Below are positions 22,159 to 29,962 of a stretch of 45,411 nucleotides of DNA, piece by piece. A model generated the notes under the pieces. It worked only from the letters and a program-made list of their open reading frames with translations. It was not told the origin of the DNA and ran no database searches. Position numbers and translations under genes: made by a program. This DNA comes from an uncultured Lachnospiraceae bacterium (GTDB lineage Bacteria; Bacillota; Clostridia; Lachnospirales; Lachnospiraceae): NCBI GenBank assembly GCA_910586315.1, contig CAJUIP010000029.1, positions 1-45,411 on the forward strand, given 5' to 3'. Numbering within the stretch: the first letter of the stretch is position 1; every line of letters starts with the position of its first letter.

Positions 22159-22697
22159 CTACACCTTCCTCTCCCTTGCTGCCCTCTCCATCATCGAGTA
22201 CATTAAAAGCTTTTCCCGTTCCGACCTCTGTTCAAAATCCCCTGGGAAGATTCCCAGGGAAATAAAGGCAAAATATGCTGCCTCTACTTCCCAGTCTCTT
22301 CCCCCTAAGAGTTTTTTGCTTCGTTCAGCTTCTTCTTTGCATCCTTAATGTCATTGATATCCATGATGGCATCCTGGATAAGCTGCTTTTCTCCAATTGT
22401 AAACATAATGCCAGGAACCATTGCGGGATCTATCACCCCATAAAATTTACAAATTTCACTGTCCTTCAGATTCGGCTCCTGCATACAGGCAACAATCAAT
22501 TTATTTCCATATGCTGAAGAATCCAGGTTTCCGTTTGCATCCATGCAGGAATTTGAGATCTCCTCATTTTCCTGCGGAGAAATACTTTTAATAATGATTG
22601 GAGCAATGTTTCCCTCCTCATCTGTAAACCGGTCAATCACAAGCTTTTTTGTCTTTCCGACCGGAGATGGTTTCAAAAACGCACTTAACTTTCCCAT
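22159..22697 (-). CDS. Tail assembly chaperone, long form by -1 frameshift
   Basis: The slippery heptamer A AAA AAC (minus 22317-22311) lies in the correct phase at the end of the short gene. After a -1 slip the frame opens for 50 more codons, beginning LLGGRDWEVEAAYFAFISLG and ending MMERAARERKV, and stops at TAG 22159, 1 nt from the tape measure ATG. Total length would be 179 aa. A perfect stem CCCTGGGA/TCCCAGGG lies about 50 nt downstream and might assist. G/GT-type frameshifting here is a hallmark of long-tailed phages; the long form is thought to load tail tube subunits onto the tape measure. Confidence 0.85.
22305..22697 (-). CDS. Tail assembly chaperone, short form (XkdN-like)
   Basis: A 130-aa protein: MGKLSAFLKPSPVGKTKKLV, then KEDEEGNIAPI-like strands and CMDANGNLDSSAYGNKLIVA, PNLKDSEICKFYGVID. 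It matches the XkdN family between tail tube and tape measure. It ends EAKNS immediately after the slippery site. It is the zero-frame product of the frameshift pair. Confidence 0.88.
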   Translation of the reverse strand: MGKLSAFLKPSPVGKTKKLVIDRFTDEEGNIAPIIIKSISPQENEEISNSCMDANGNLDSSAYGNKLIVACMQEPNLKDSEICKFYGVIDPAMVPGIMFTIGEKQLIQDAIMDINDIKDAKKKLNEAKNS

Positions 22698-22706
22698 AAA
22701 ATCCTC

Positions 22707-23174
22707 CTATCCAAGTTTTGACGGTGCAACAAAATGCTGAAGCGTTTCATAGTCTGTCGCAGTGAATGAGATTTCTTCCTGCAGAGAATCGGCAGAATCA
22801 TCCAGCATTGCAATCGGTATCTTTGTCAGAACAACCCCATAAACAGCCGTAATCTGTTTTCCTACCGTTGAACCGGGGTCACCATTCTCTATCTGGAAAC
22901 TGATCTCCGGAAAGCGCCCGGTTCTTTTATACTCTTCCAGAACCTTCCGGAATGCTGGTGTTCCATAATAAACCGTTGCATTGCCGGTATATTTGAGTCC
23001 CTTCGGCTTTGTTTGATCCACAAGAGCCCCGACTACTTTAAATTCAGCTGTCTGCACCTCGGCATAAAGCTCAAATTTTTTTAATCCAAACAGCTCCGTA
23101 TTTTCCCCCGAGGAGGTCATAAAGGCCTTTCCGGCGGCGCCGCGAAGAGAATCCTGTGCAAGTAAATACGACAT
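22707..23174 (-). CDS. Tail tube protein, XkdM-like
   Basis: A 155-aa protein of the XkdM/DUF2001 family: LRGAAGKAFMTSSGENTELF, FELYAEVQTAEFKVVGAL, GLKYTGNATVYYGTP. It polymerises into the inner tube of the contractile tail. It is placed right after the sheath gene. Confidence 0.9.
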   Translation of the reverse strand: MSYLLAQDSLRGAAGKAFMTSSGENTELFGLKKFELYAEVQTAEFKVVGALVDQTKPKGLKYTGNATVYYGTPAFRKVLEEYKRTGRFPEISFQIENGDPGSTVGKQITAVYGVVLTKIPIAMLDDSADSLQEEISFTATDYETLQHFVAPSKLG

Positions 23175-23186
23175 ATCTTACCTCCT

Positions 23187-24545
23187 TTACTCTGCTTCCG
23201 TATTGACGGATACTGCAACCGAGATGTAGATCTTTTCGATACTGTCAACAGGCTGCACAGCCACATCGATCACAACGGAATCCACTGTATTTCCAGGCTT
23301 CACAGCCACGTCGTCCGGGGAGAAATTCTGTACTCCATTATTAGCCTGCATCTCATTCAGATACCCCACAATCCAGGCCTTTAGCAGATTCCTCCCTGTA
23401 TCGTTGTTGTCAGTCTTTCCAATGTAATAAAGGCTGAACTGCTTATATACATCATTACAGAACTGGTTCAGGACACGCATTACACGGTTTTTCGAATACT
23501 CCTGCCCCTTTTCCACGGTAAAAGAGGTAAGAGTGTTAATATCTGTGCAGACCTTCGTGGTCCCGAAAGAATCAATAAAAACGATAGAACCAGCCTGAAT
23601 CGCCGAGGTGATCTCTGTATCATTTAACTTCGGGTAAGACTCCGCCGCATCCGGATACTGGGCATACGTAAGAGAGTCATTATAAAGCGCTCCGGCTTCT
23701 GCACCACCTAACCACCAGGTTGCCTGCTGCGGTGTCAGGATGGTTCCGTCAGAAAGCTTCACTCCGTTATTCACAGATATTACCCATTCACTGTTGCAGG
23801 CTTCTGCCTCAGCCATCACAGCCTGACATTTTCTTCCCACATTGTTGGATATTCTCTTTACAAATGCCGCATAAGCCTGTATTACTGTCGGCTCTTTTCC
23901 ATCATAGATCAGAACATCAAACGTGCATGGCTCCAGTGCAGTAAGAAATGCTGCGTAATCGGATGCCGCTACGGTTGGATCCCCGCCTCCGGTCAAAGCG
24001 GTTCCGGCTGTTTCGGTAAAAACAGTTCCTGTCCCGGAAAAACTCACCCAGGCATTTGCCGTAAGCTTCGAAATGTCCGTAACGCTCTGCGTATCTGCAA
24101 TTGAACCATCTACCACCGTCTCTACATCATAAACATTCTCGGAATCAGGATTTTCCTGCACAATAACAGTAATATCGTTACCTCTTTCACCCTCGTAACG
24201 GGCCGTTACAATAACCGCTCCAATCGTTGCTGTTGCTTTTTCCCCTCCAGTTCCTATGGGGCGGTAAAGTAAAATTTTAATCGGGCCCGGAGTCGTATCA
24301 GAGCCTTTCATCATCTCACGCAGAAATGTTGCCTTTGCATGCGTCACATCATAGCCAATGAACTTCCTTAGATCTTCTCCCGGGATAATCTCCTGAATCA
24401 CGCCCACAGGCCCCCAGGAAAGCGGTTCTGCGAGCGCCACGATCCCTTTTTCTCCGACGCTGGCCGCCAGATTGCCGCTGGATTTTGTATTAATATAAAC
24501 TCCTGGCTGCACCTTATTCTGGCTTGTCCATATACCTCCTGCCAT
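23187..24545 (-). CDS. Tail sheath protein, XkdK-like
   Basis: A 452-aa protein starting MAGGIWTSQNKVQPGVYINT, the family start. The central region (RPIGTGGEKATATIGAVIVT, ...NDITVIVQENPDSENVYDVE) and the C-terminal sheath domain (FVEKGQEYSKNRV-type, NQFCNDVYKQFSLYYIGKTD, DVAVQPVDSIEKIYISV) are complete. The sheath contracts to drive the tube into the cell, proving a myovirus-type tail. Confidence 0.95.
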   Translation of the reverse strand: MAGGIWTSQNKVQPGVYINTKSSGNLAASVGEKGIVALAEPLSWGPVGVIQEIIPGEDLRKFIGYDVTHAKATFLREMMKGSDTTPGPIKILLYRPIGTGGEKATATIGAVIVTARYEGERGNDITVIVQENPDSENVYDVETVVDGSIADTQSVTDISKLTANAWVSFSGTGTVFTETAGTALTGGGDPTVAASDYAAFLTALEPCTFDVLIYDGKEPTVIQAYAAFVKRISNNVGRKCQAVMAEAEACNSEWVISVNNGVKLSDGTILTPQQATWWLGGAEAGALYNDSLTYAQYPDAAESYPKLNDTEITSAIQAGSIVFIDSFGTTKVCTDINTLTSFTVEKGQEYSKNRVMRVLNQFCNDVYKQFSLYYIGKTDNNDTGRNLLKAWIVGYLNEMQANNGVQNFSPDDVAVKPGNTVDSVVIDVAVQPVDSIEKIYISVAVSVNTEAE

Positions 24546-24546
24546 G

Positions 24547-24738
24547 TTATCTGCCTCCCTTTAAAACTTCATCGAGAACCGTCGTCGCCTCTTTAATGGT
24601 ATACTCTGTTTCTGTCAGGATTACCCTGGCAAAGTCTCTTTGATATCCGGCCAGGTGCTTACTGTTAAGTAGCTTTCTGGTAGGATACTTTTTTTCCTGC
24701 TGCGGCACCACAGCAGACTTCTCATTTAACTTTGGCAT
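24547..24738 (-). CDS. Small phage protein between tail terminator and sheath
   Basis: A 63-aa protein (MPKLNEKSAVVPQQEKKYPT ... TIKEATTVLDEVLKGGR). Its position upstream of the sheath gene matches XkdJ of PBSX, and its YPTRKLLNSKHLAGYQRDFA stretch recalls small proteins found there. It overlaps the preceding gene by 17 nt. Function unknown. Confidence 0.75.
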   Translation of the reverse strand: MPKLNEKSAVVPQQEKKYPTRKLLNSKHLAGYQRDFARVILTETEYTIKEATTVLDEVLKGGR

Positions 24739-25171
24739 TGTTCTCCTCCATTTCTCTCATTAGAACATTGTTTTCTGCTACTACAACCCTCTGGCGGATA
24801 TGAAACTGATAATGAAGCTCTCCATCCTCTGACTGCCACTGTCGTTCATACGTCGGAATATATGCGAGTTCTCCAGAGCCGTCCGAATATGGAATTAACT
24901 CCAGTCTTTCGTCCAGGTAGTCCGCAATCTCACGAAGTCCGGCATTTCCATTGACGATATTTCTCTGCTGGACAAAGATGATGTCCATGGCAAGATCTCT
25001 CAAAAACCTCCGATCCGTCTGGCTCTCAATCGTAGATGGCAGAAAGAAAATAAAAAAGCAAGGGAACCTTGTCCCCTGCTGATTTGCGCTGGTGTAGACA
25101 GGATAACCGCCGTACCGTTCCTTCAATACTCCCGCCACGCTGTTTATGATATTGTCCAGTGTAAATGTCAC
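24722..25171 (-). CDS. Tail terminator/completion protein (DUF6838-like)
   Basis: A 149-aa protein: LDNIINSVAGVLKERYGGYP, FIFFLPSTIESQTDRRFLRD and HYQFHIRQRVV. Fold and place (between HK97-gp10-like and sheath) fit a tail terminator that caps the tube. It overlaps both neighbours, as in tightly packed tail operons. Confidence 0.75.
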   Translation of the reverse strand: MTFTLDNIINSVAGVLKERYGGYPVYTSANQQGTRFPCFFIFFLPSTIESQTDRRFLRDLAMDIIFVQQRNIVNGNAGLREIADYLDERLELIPYSDGSGELAYIPTYERQWQSEDGELHYQFHIRQRVVVAENNVLMREMEENNAKVK

Positions 25172-25668
25172 TTTAATGCCTCCCTCACGCGCTTATCCAG
25201 CTCTTTGCGAATGACAGATCGGTACTTCCCGACAGCTTTCTCCTTCATGTATTTTCCTTCCACGTATGAAGTCTTCGTACCGACCATAAGTCCGCCCTCT
25301 CCATCCGGATCCCGCTCCAGGAGATCACCATTCACAATAAGACCTGGAACAAAATGTTTATCCATCCGGTGTCCGTCATTGACATAAGAGGCATACTGCA
25401 TATCATTGGCAAGCTGTGTCCGCACGCTTCCCCCGGTATATAATGGAATTGTCTGGCTGTCAGTCTCCCAGTGCTGTGACATATCTCCGCTTCGCATATT
25501 GGTTCCTGCGATAAGAGCTCCTCCATTTGGAGGCGTATTCTCTGTTGCAACACGGACAGCTTCAATCGTAGCACCTTCCGCCACTTCCATCATAATCTTC
25601 GGCACATTCTCCCTGGCTTTTCTGAGTTCTTCCAACCGCTTTCTCATCTGGCTTCCAAAACTCGACAT
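25168..25668 (-). CDS. HK97 gp10-like head-tail joining protein
   Basis: A 166-aa protein: MRKRLEELRKARENVPKIMM, ...IEAVRVATENTPPNGG, and a C-terminal MKEKAVGKYRSVIRKELDKR. It matches the HK97-gp10/XkdI family that joins tail to head. ATG 25668; the stop overlaps the downstream start by 4 nt. Confidence 0.8.
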   Translation of the reverse strand: MSSFGSQMRKRLEELRKARENVPKIMMEVAEGATIEAVRVATENTPPNGGALIAGTNMRSGDMSQHWETDSQTIPLYTGGSVRTQLANDMQYASYVNDGHRMDKHFVPGLIVNGDLLERDPDGEGGLMVGTKTSYVEGKYMKEKAVGKYRSVIRKELDKRVREALK

Positions 25669-25686
25669 CTTATCACCCCGCAGTCG

Positions 25687-26088
25687 TTATTCCACAATAT
25701 TTTCCTCCAGAAGTCCAATCTCCTGGTGCTCCAGACCGGTCAGAGCGCCTCCAACCGGATCATAATAGTACATCGGCTCCCCGGCAAAATACCGCTCTTG
25801 CAGATTCAAATGTCCGAGATTCCCTCCACGTATGATCCGCAGCTCATCTCCCGCCCGGATATCGGCAGAAAGATCACAGGCCACCTTTTCCGTTCCACGG
25901 TTCCTTGCTGCCGTAGGGCCTATAGACGGGCCGTCTTTTGATGCCTGGTAGATTCGACACGGGATAGGATACTCATTGACTTTTTTCCGTTCTTGTGTCT
26001 CTATATTGCCTTTTGTCACCGGCATTACGCGATACACATCAGCCGTGTCCGTATACCACCCTGAAAAAATCGGATTATCAGATAACAT
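25687..26088 (-). CDS. Head-tail connector protein (XkdH-like)
   Basis: A 133-aa protein: MLSDNPIFSGWYTDTADVYR, YPIPCRIYQASKDGP, AGDELRIIRGGNLGHLN. Size, place and beta-rich content fit head-closure/stopper proteins. ATG 26088 (SD GGGAGG, 5 nt) is preferred over the longer frame to 26106. It overlaps the preceding gene by 11 nt. Confidence 0.7.
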   Translation of the reverse strand: MLSDNPIFSGWYTDTADVYRVMPVTKGNIETQERKKVNEYPIPCRIYQASKDGPSIGPTAARNRGTEKVACDLSADIRAGDELRIIRGGNLGHLNLQERYFAGEPMYYYDPVGGALTGLEHQEIGLLEENIVE

Positions 26089-26587
26089 ACATGCCTCCCA
26101 TACCAACCATACGAGCCAGTGTCACCAACTGTTGACCGTACTGGGTTGAATTCCATGCACCCCACTTTTCGATTCCTGATGTAATGGAGCTGTTATCATA
26201 GCTCACAGACGTATTGCCCATGACTGCCGTGCGGATCACGCCTGTGGGATTTGCCCGGACAGCCGCCTGCGCGGCGTTAACAGAAGAATCTGCATATGTT
26301 TTCAGATACATTGCAGAAAAATGAGCCACATACAGCCCAGCAGCATACCTCCATAAGCTACCCCAGCGCGAAGGGATCACGCTGTCGTTTGCCTGAAAAA
26401 GGAACATATCCAACATGGAAATCGGGACCAGACTCTCCCGTATTCCTTTGTCGTCCTCTTTTAAGTTCCGGGAAAACTGAGGGAAATCTTCCGCAAACAT
26501 CTCTGCAGTGTATGTCCCTCTTTCTCCCTCATATGGCACATTGGCCGCAGCCTCTTTTTCCCTTTCAAAGCACATACCAGACCGCAT
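26078..26587 (-). CDS. DUF4054-like head-tail adaptor protein
   Basis: A 169-aa protein: FAEDFPQFSRNLKEDDKGIR, WRYAAGLYVAHFSAMYL, and a Gly/Tyr-rich C-terminus ending YGQQLVTLARMVGMGGMYVI. DUF4054 proteins occur just after DUF2184 major capsid proteins and act as head-tail adaptors, as here. The GGMYVI end overlaps the next gene. Confidence 0.75.
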   Translation of the reverse strand: MRSGMCFEREKEAAANVPYEGERGTYTAEMFAEDFPQFSRNLKEDDKGIRESLVPISMLDMFLFQANDSVIPSRWGSLWRYAAGLYVAHFSAMYLKTYADSSVNAAQAAVRANPTGVIRTAVMGNTSVSYDNSSITSGIEKWGAWNSTQYGQQLVTLARMVGMGGMYVI

Positions 26588-26599
26588 GCCGCTTACCTC

Positions 26600-26920
26600 C
26601 TATTTCGCTGCTTTGGTTTTCTTTTTGGCTGTTTCGGAATCAATCTTATCTGTTACTATAGTGGGGGATTTATTGTCCCCCTGAGCATCCGGGCGAATAT
26701 CTGATTCCGCTTCTTTTCTGGATGCCAAAGCATCTGCTTCCTCAAGTGCTGCATCTTTCTTATTCTGAGGTGCAGCGATGGTTCCGTCTTCCATGGCTGC
26801 TTTGATAAGCCAATGAGAGGCAATACCTTCCGGAATCTCTCCCACAAAATCTTTTTTGATCTTATACGGTTCCTGTCCCTCCCTCGGAATCAGGAAATTT
26901 CTTTTTGCAATGATAAACAT
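26600..26920 (-). CDS. Phage structural region protein, unknown
   Basis: A 106-aa protein. Residues 1-45 are ordered (MFIIAKRNFLIPREGQEPYK, ...GEIPEGIASHWLIKAAMED), and the rest is charged and probably disordered (Lys-rich end KKKTKAAK). It recalls small proteins between capsid and adaptor genes in similar phages. Function unknown. Confidence 0.65.
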   Translation of the reverse strand: MFIIAKRNFLIPREGQEPYKIKKDFVGEIPEGIASHWLIKAAMEDGTIAAPQNKKDAALEEADALASRKEAESDIRPDAQGDNKSPTIVTDKIDSETAKKKTKAAK

Positions 26921-26931
26921 GTACTTCCTCC

Positions 26932-27978
26932 TTAGATTCCATCCACATAGAGCATAGTCTGATCATAAAATACTTCCACCTCAGACAGATTTCCGGCGTA
27001 CGCAGTATCATAACAGAACTGCGCCGTGTTAGGGCCAGTCATGGCCCGTGTCAGCGGCACAAGTTCGTCCATGGCCAGATATCTTTCCTTATTGCAGTAA
27101 ACTGCCATTCTGTCCTTTCCAGATACTCCGGCGCCTTTACACCAGATCGTTGCTCCGATGAACAGATCAGCGCCGTTCTGCCTAGCCACATTGTTCTCCA
27201 AAAGGAATGTGAGAATAGTCTTTTCCGCCAGGCTGCTGACCCTGGTCGTTGCCAGGTAGTTATACTGCTCATACGGCATAATAATGTGATTCGGAATAGC
27301 ATCCCTGTCATATTCCGACGCCGCCCATGCAGCCAGAATTGCAGTGTTGATATCATCCAGGATCTGATCTGGAGTCTTCCTCTTAAATGCTGTCGTCTTA
27401 GAGCTGGTTTCTCCAACTTCCGCCGCGCTGGTTACCATAACATCCGGATTATTTAACAGTCCATATGTGCCATACCTTGAAAAACCTGTATATGTGTTTT
27501 CGTCCATGTGTTTATCATAGGTCATACGAAGACCGTCACGAAGCAGGCTGTCCAGATTTCTTCCTGTCATATTGCCGCGCTGCATGTCGATCCACATCAC
27601 GCGGGTGCCGGCTGCGATCATGTGAGTCTTATAAAGGCCCTTTCCAAAATCCGCTTGAACCATCGGAATGCCATTAGCCCCGCCGGAGTGATAAAGATTA
27701 TCTCCAGAGCCGCCGCTTACTCCATACCCCACCTGCATGGCAGATACGAATTCAGCCCATCCGCCGCCAACGCGGATCGGAATATCCCTGGAATATGTAA
27801 AGCTGGTTAACGGAGTCCGCACCAGCATATCACGTTTTTCCAGTTCAGACTGTAAAAATGCCTGCCCGGATGCAATCCCTGCATCATTCATGGCAAATGC
27901 CTGTGCGTTTCCTCTTTTTGCGGCCTGCCCTCCTACTGTTCCTAAATCAAAAGTTCCAACATTTTTAAAAGCCATCAT
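26932..27978 (-). CDS. Major capsid protein, DUF2184 type
   Basis: A 348-aa protein: AMNDAGIASGQAFLQSELEK, TYSRDIPIRVGGGWAEFVSA, GTRVMWIDMQRGNMTGRNLD, HIIMPYEQYNYLATTRVSSL. It matches the DUF2184 family of HK97-fold major capsid proteins. Start is ATG 27975 or 27978 (MMAF). It lies between the decoration protein and adaptor genes. Confidence 0.88.
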   Translation of the reverse strand: MMAFKNVGTFDLGTVGGQAAKRGNAQAFAMNDAGIASGQAFLQSELEKRDMLVRTPLTSFTYSRDIPIRVGGGWAEFVSAMQVGYGVSGGSGDNLYHSGGANGIPMVQADFGKGLYKTHMIAAGTRVMWIDMQRGNMTGRNLDSLLRDGLRMTYDKHMDENTYTGFSRYGTYGLLNNPDVMVTSAAEVGETSSKTTAFKRKTPDQILDDINTAILAAWAASEYDRDAIPNHIIMPYEQYNYLATTRVSSLAEKTILTFLLENNVARQNGADLFIGATIWCKGAGVSGKDRMAVYCNKERYLAMDELVPLTRAMTGPNTAQFCYDTAYAGNLSEVEVFYDQTMLYVDGI

Positions 27979-27986
27979 TTACCTCC

Positions 27987-28496
27987 TTAAGCATGGCTGC
28001 GTGTTAAGATGCACAGCTCCGCAATACCATTGGCATCTGCAGAACCTTTCCATTTCGCGTTGGTTAATGTCACACTATTGGTGGAATCCGCAGATGCCTC
28101 AAATCCTCCAATCACGGCATCGGGATGAGATTCACTTTTTTTCGTACGTACGTAAACAGTTCCGTCAGCTGTAGGTGTACCATTCTGACAAATCACATTA
28201 ACGCATCCGCGTTTCATGACCGGTACAGCCTCACCGGGCTGATAACTGCCTGCATCCTGGTTAAAATAATCTGTCGCTGATTTTACCTCTTTTATAGCTA
28301 TCCCGATAAAATCAGCCGCAGTTCCGGATTCCCCGAATGGTACCACTGCTCCGTTTGTGCCATACAAAACAGCGGAGCCAAACTCCAGTTTTTCAGTGCC
28401 TCCCAGCGGATGAGTCTCCACGATCATATCCGGCTGTCTAGAATAACTCCCGGCATATCCATGCGGCATGGTCCTTCCAATTGTCAGTCCTTTCAT
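27987..28496 (-). CDS. Capsid decoration/cement protein
   Basis: A 169-aa protein: IGRTMPHGYAGSYSRQPDMI, PLGGTEKLEFGSAVLYGTNG, GEAVPVMKRGCVNVICQNGT. Beta-rich, matching the structural cement (Gp24-like) family encoded right before the major capsid. It stabilises the capsid shell. It overlaps the protease/scaffold gene by 4 nt. Confidence 0.8.
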   Translation of the reverse strand: MKGLTIGRTMPHGYAGSYSRQPDMIVETHPLGGTEKLEFGSAVLYGTNGAVVPFGESGTAADFIGIAIKEVKSATDYFNQDAGSYQPGEAVPVMKRGCVNVICQNGTPTADGTVYVRTKKSESHPDAVIGGFEASADSTNSVTLTNAKWKGSADANGIAELCILTRSHA

Positions 28497-29728
28497 TCCT
28501 TGTTCTCCTTTCTGTGCGGGTTCATATTGTCGTACGCCTTCTGGATCGCATCAAGATTTGCCTCTGGCTTTCTATCTGCTACTCTCTGTGCGTTCTTCTG
28601 AACGGTCTGAATGAGCTTTGTAATGTCACTATCCTCACCAGCTGTCACGCAGGCAATCAGGGCATCTGCCACGGCTTTTCTCTCCTTTTCATCCTTAATA
28701 GCCGCCACAGACGGGCGGACACTCTTTAAAATTGCCGCAGCGACCGCACTGTACATTCCAGACACCGTTTCAGCCGCATCGCCGGCCGGAATGACCTGAG
28801 CCTTTTTCTCCTCAGTCTTCTCCCCAGCATCCTTTTCCAGCCTTTTAATTGCCGCATCCATGGGTTCTTCTTCCTCTTCCGGATCCTTCTCTCCCTCTTT
28901 TCCGGCTTCAGCATCCAGGGCGGCCAGAAGGGCGTCAAGCTTCTTATCCAGCGCTTCTAAAAACGCAGCATCCTTCATCGGTTTTCCACCAGGATTTACC
29001 GCCAGCGATTTTCCTTCTCCCTCGTTTCCTTCCCCGGCTCCGTCCCCATCGCCCTCCTCCAGAGCGTCAGCAGCATCCATAGCCATCTGTTCAATCTCTT
29101 CCGGGCTTTTATCCTTCGCAGCCTGCCCAAAGAGCTTCAGAAACAAACTGTTCTTTTTCATTTTCTTCCTTTCCGGCCGCTTCCCGGCCTGTTCTTTTTT
29201 TATTGTATCTGAATCTAAAATTGCGGCACGTTTCCCGGCTCTTCCCCGGGTCACGACCGCAATATGATTCCCTCTGATATTTTTTTGGCTGTAAGTGCCG
29301 TCTCCATTATCAATATATTCACACTCATAGCCACAACTGATCTCCCGTTTTCCGTTCTGTACAGCCTGAATCAGGCTCCTATCATGGATATGCAGATCAG
29401 CAATGACATATCCGTCCCACTCCTCAGCTCCCCTCCGGATGTTCTGTGCATGACCTCTTTCATACAAAGTAGCTGTTTCTGAAGAGACCAGTTCCGGCGG
29501 ATGGCCATCTGTCACCGGTTTTCCCTCAAAGCTCGCAAGGGCCGCATCGGAAAAGACTTCCTCTGGAGATCGGTGCACCTTTACAATGCCCATACCCGGA
29601 AATCCCAGCTCACAGGACAGATATTCCATATCCCCGGTCCTGGCAACGGGAACATTCCGGCAAATTAAAAAGCCCTCGCCAGTTTCAATCTGGTTAGGGC
29701 TTATGGTGTAGCCGTAATAGGCGAGCAT
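28493..29728 (-). CDS. DUF2213 protease-scaffold protein
   Basis: A 411-aa protein. Residues 1-150 match DUF2213 (ICRNVPVARTGDMEYL, VSSETATLYERGHAQNIRRG, QNGKREISCGYECEYID, GNHIAVVTRGRAG), a family regarded as the head maturation protease. The rest (170-411) is acidic, Ala/Glu-rich and coiled (AMDAADALEEGDGDGAGEGN), typical of a scaffold. A fused protease-scaffold next to cement and capsid genes fits procapsid assembly. Confidence 0.82.
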   Translation of the reverse strand: MLAYYGYTISPNQIETGEGFLICRNVPVARTGDMEYLSCELGFPGMGIVKVHRSPEEVFSDAALASFEGKPVTDGHPPELVSSETATLYERGHAQNIRRGAEEWDGYVIADLHIHDRSLIQAVQNGKREISCGYECEYIDNGDGTYSQKNIRGNHIAVVTRGRAGKRAAILDSDTIKKEQAGKRPERKKMKKNSLFLKLFGQAAKDKSPEEIEQMAMDAADALEEGDGDGAGEGNEGEGKSLAVNPGGKPMKDAAFLEALDKKLDALLAALDAEAGKEGEKDPEEEEEPMDAAIKRLEKDAGEKTEEKKAQVIPAGDAAETVSGMYSAVAAAILKSVRPSVAAIKDEKERKAVADALIACVTAGEDSDITKLIQTVQKNAQRVADRKPEANLDAIQKAYDNMNPHRKENKE

Positions 29729-29753
29729 TCATATTCTCCCTTCTACATTTTTA

Positions 29754-29790
29754 TGTATAAAAATACCAACAGTCTAATTACTGCTGGTAT
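29754..29790 (-). terminator. Terminator after the immunity-like gene, inside the head operon
   Basis: ATACCAACAGT (29763-29773), loop CTAATT, ACTGCTGGTAT (29780-29790) form an 11-bp stem with one wobble, followed on the minus strand by a T-rich run (TTTTTATAC). The TAG of the upstream gene lies in the loop. Confidence 0.75.
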
Positions 29791-29962
29791 GCAATACTTT
29801 TTCAATATCATCAACTGTTTTATCGTATAGAGTTTTCCAGTCTTTTGGTGAGCTTCCAACATCTATGATGAGATGAATGCCGTCTGATGACACATCCATC
29901 ACATCACCTTCTCTTCCATCCTTCAGCAAAACCCGATCAAATTCTTTCACTTTTCGCATCAT
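29774..29962 (-). CDS. Small putative immunity protein (DUF4926-like)
   Basis: A 62-aa protein: MMRKVKEFDRVLLKDGREGD, VMDVSSDGIHLIIDVG, then a helix ending DDIEKVLHTSSN. The LKDGREGDVVxV-type SH3-like barrel recalls DUF4926, found as the partner of DUF6883-type toxin domains. Its ATG overlaps the stop of the capsid-toxin fusion (ATGA), and AGAGGTG is the SD. Coupled translation directly behind a toxin-like domain suggests that it protects the lysogen. Partnership is inferred from context. Confidence 0.6.
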   Translation of the reverse strand: MMRKVKEFDRVLLKDGREGDVMDVSSDGIHLIIDVGSSPKDWKTLYDKTVDDIEKVLHTSSN

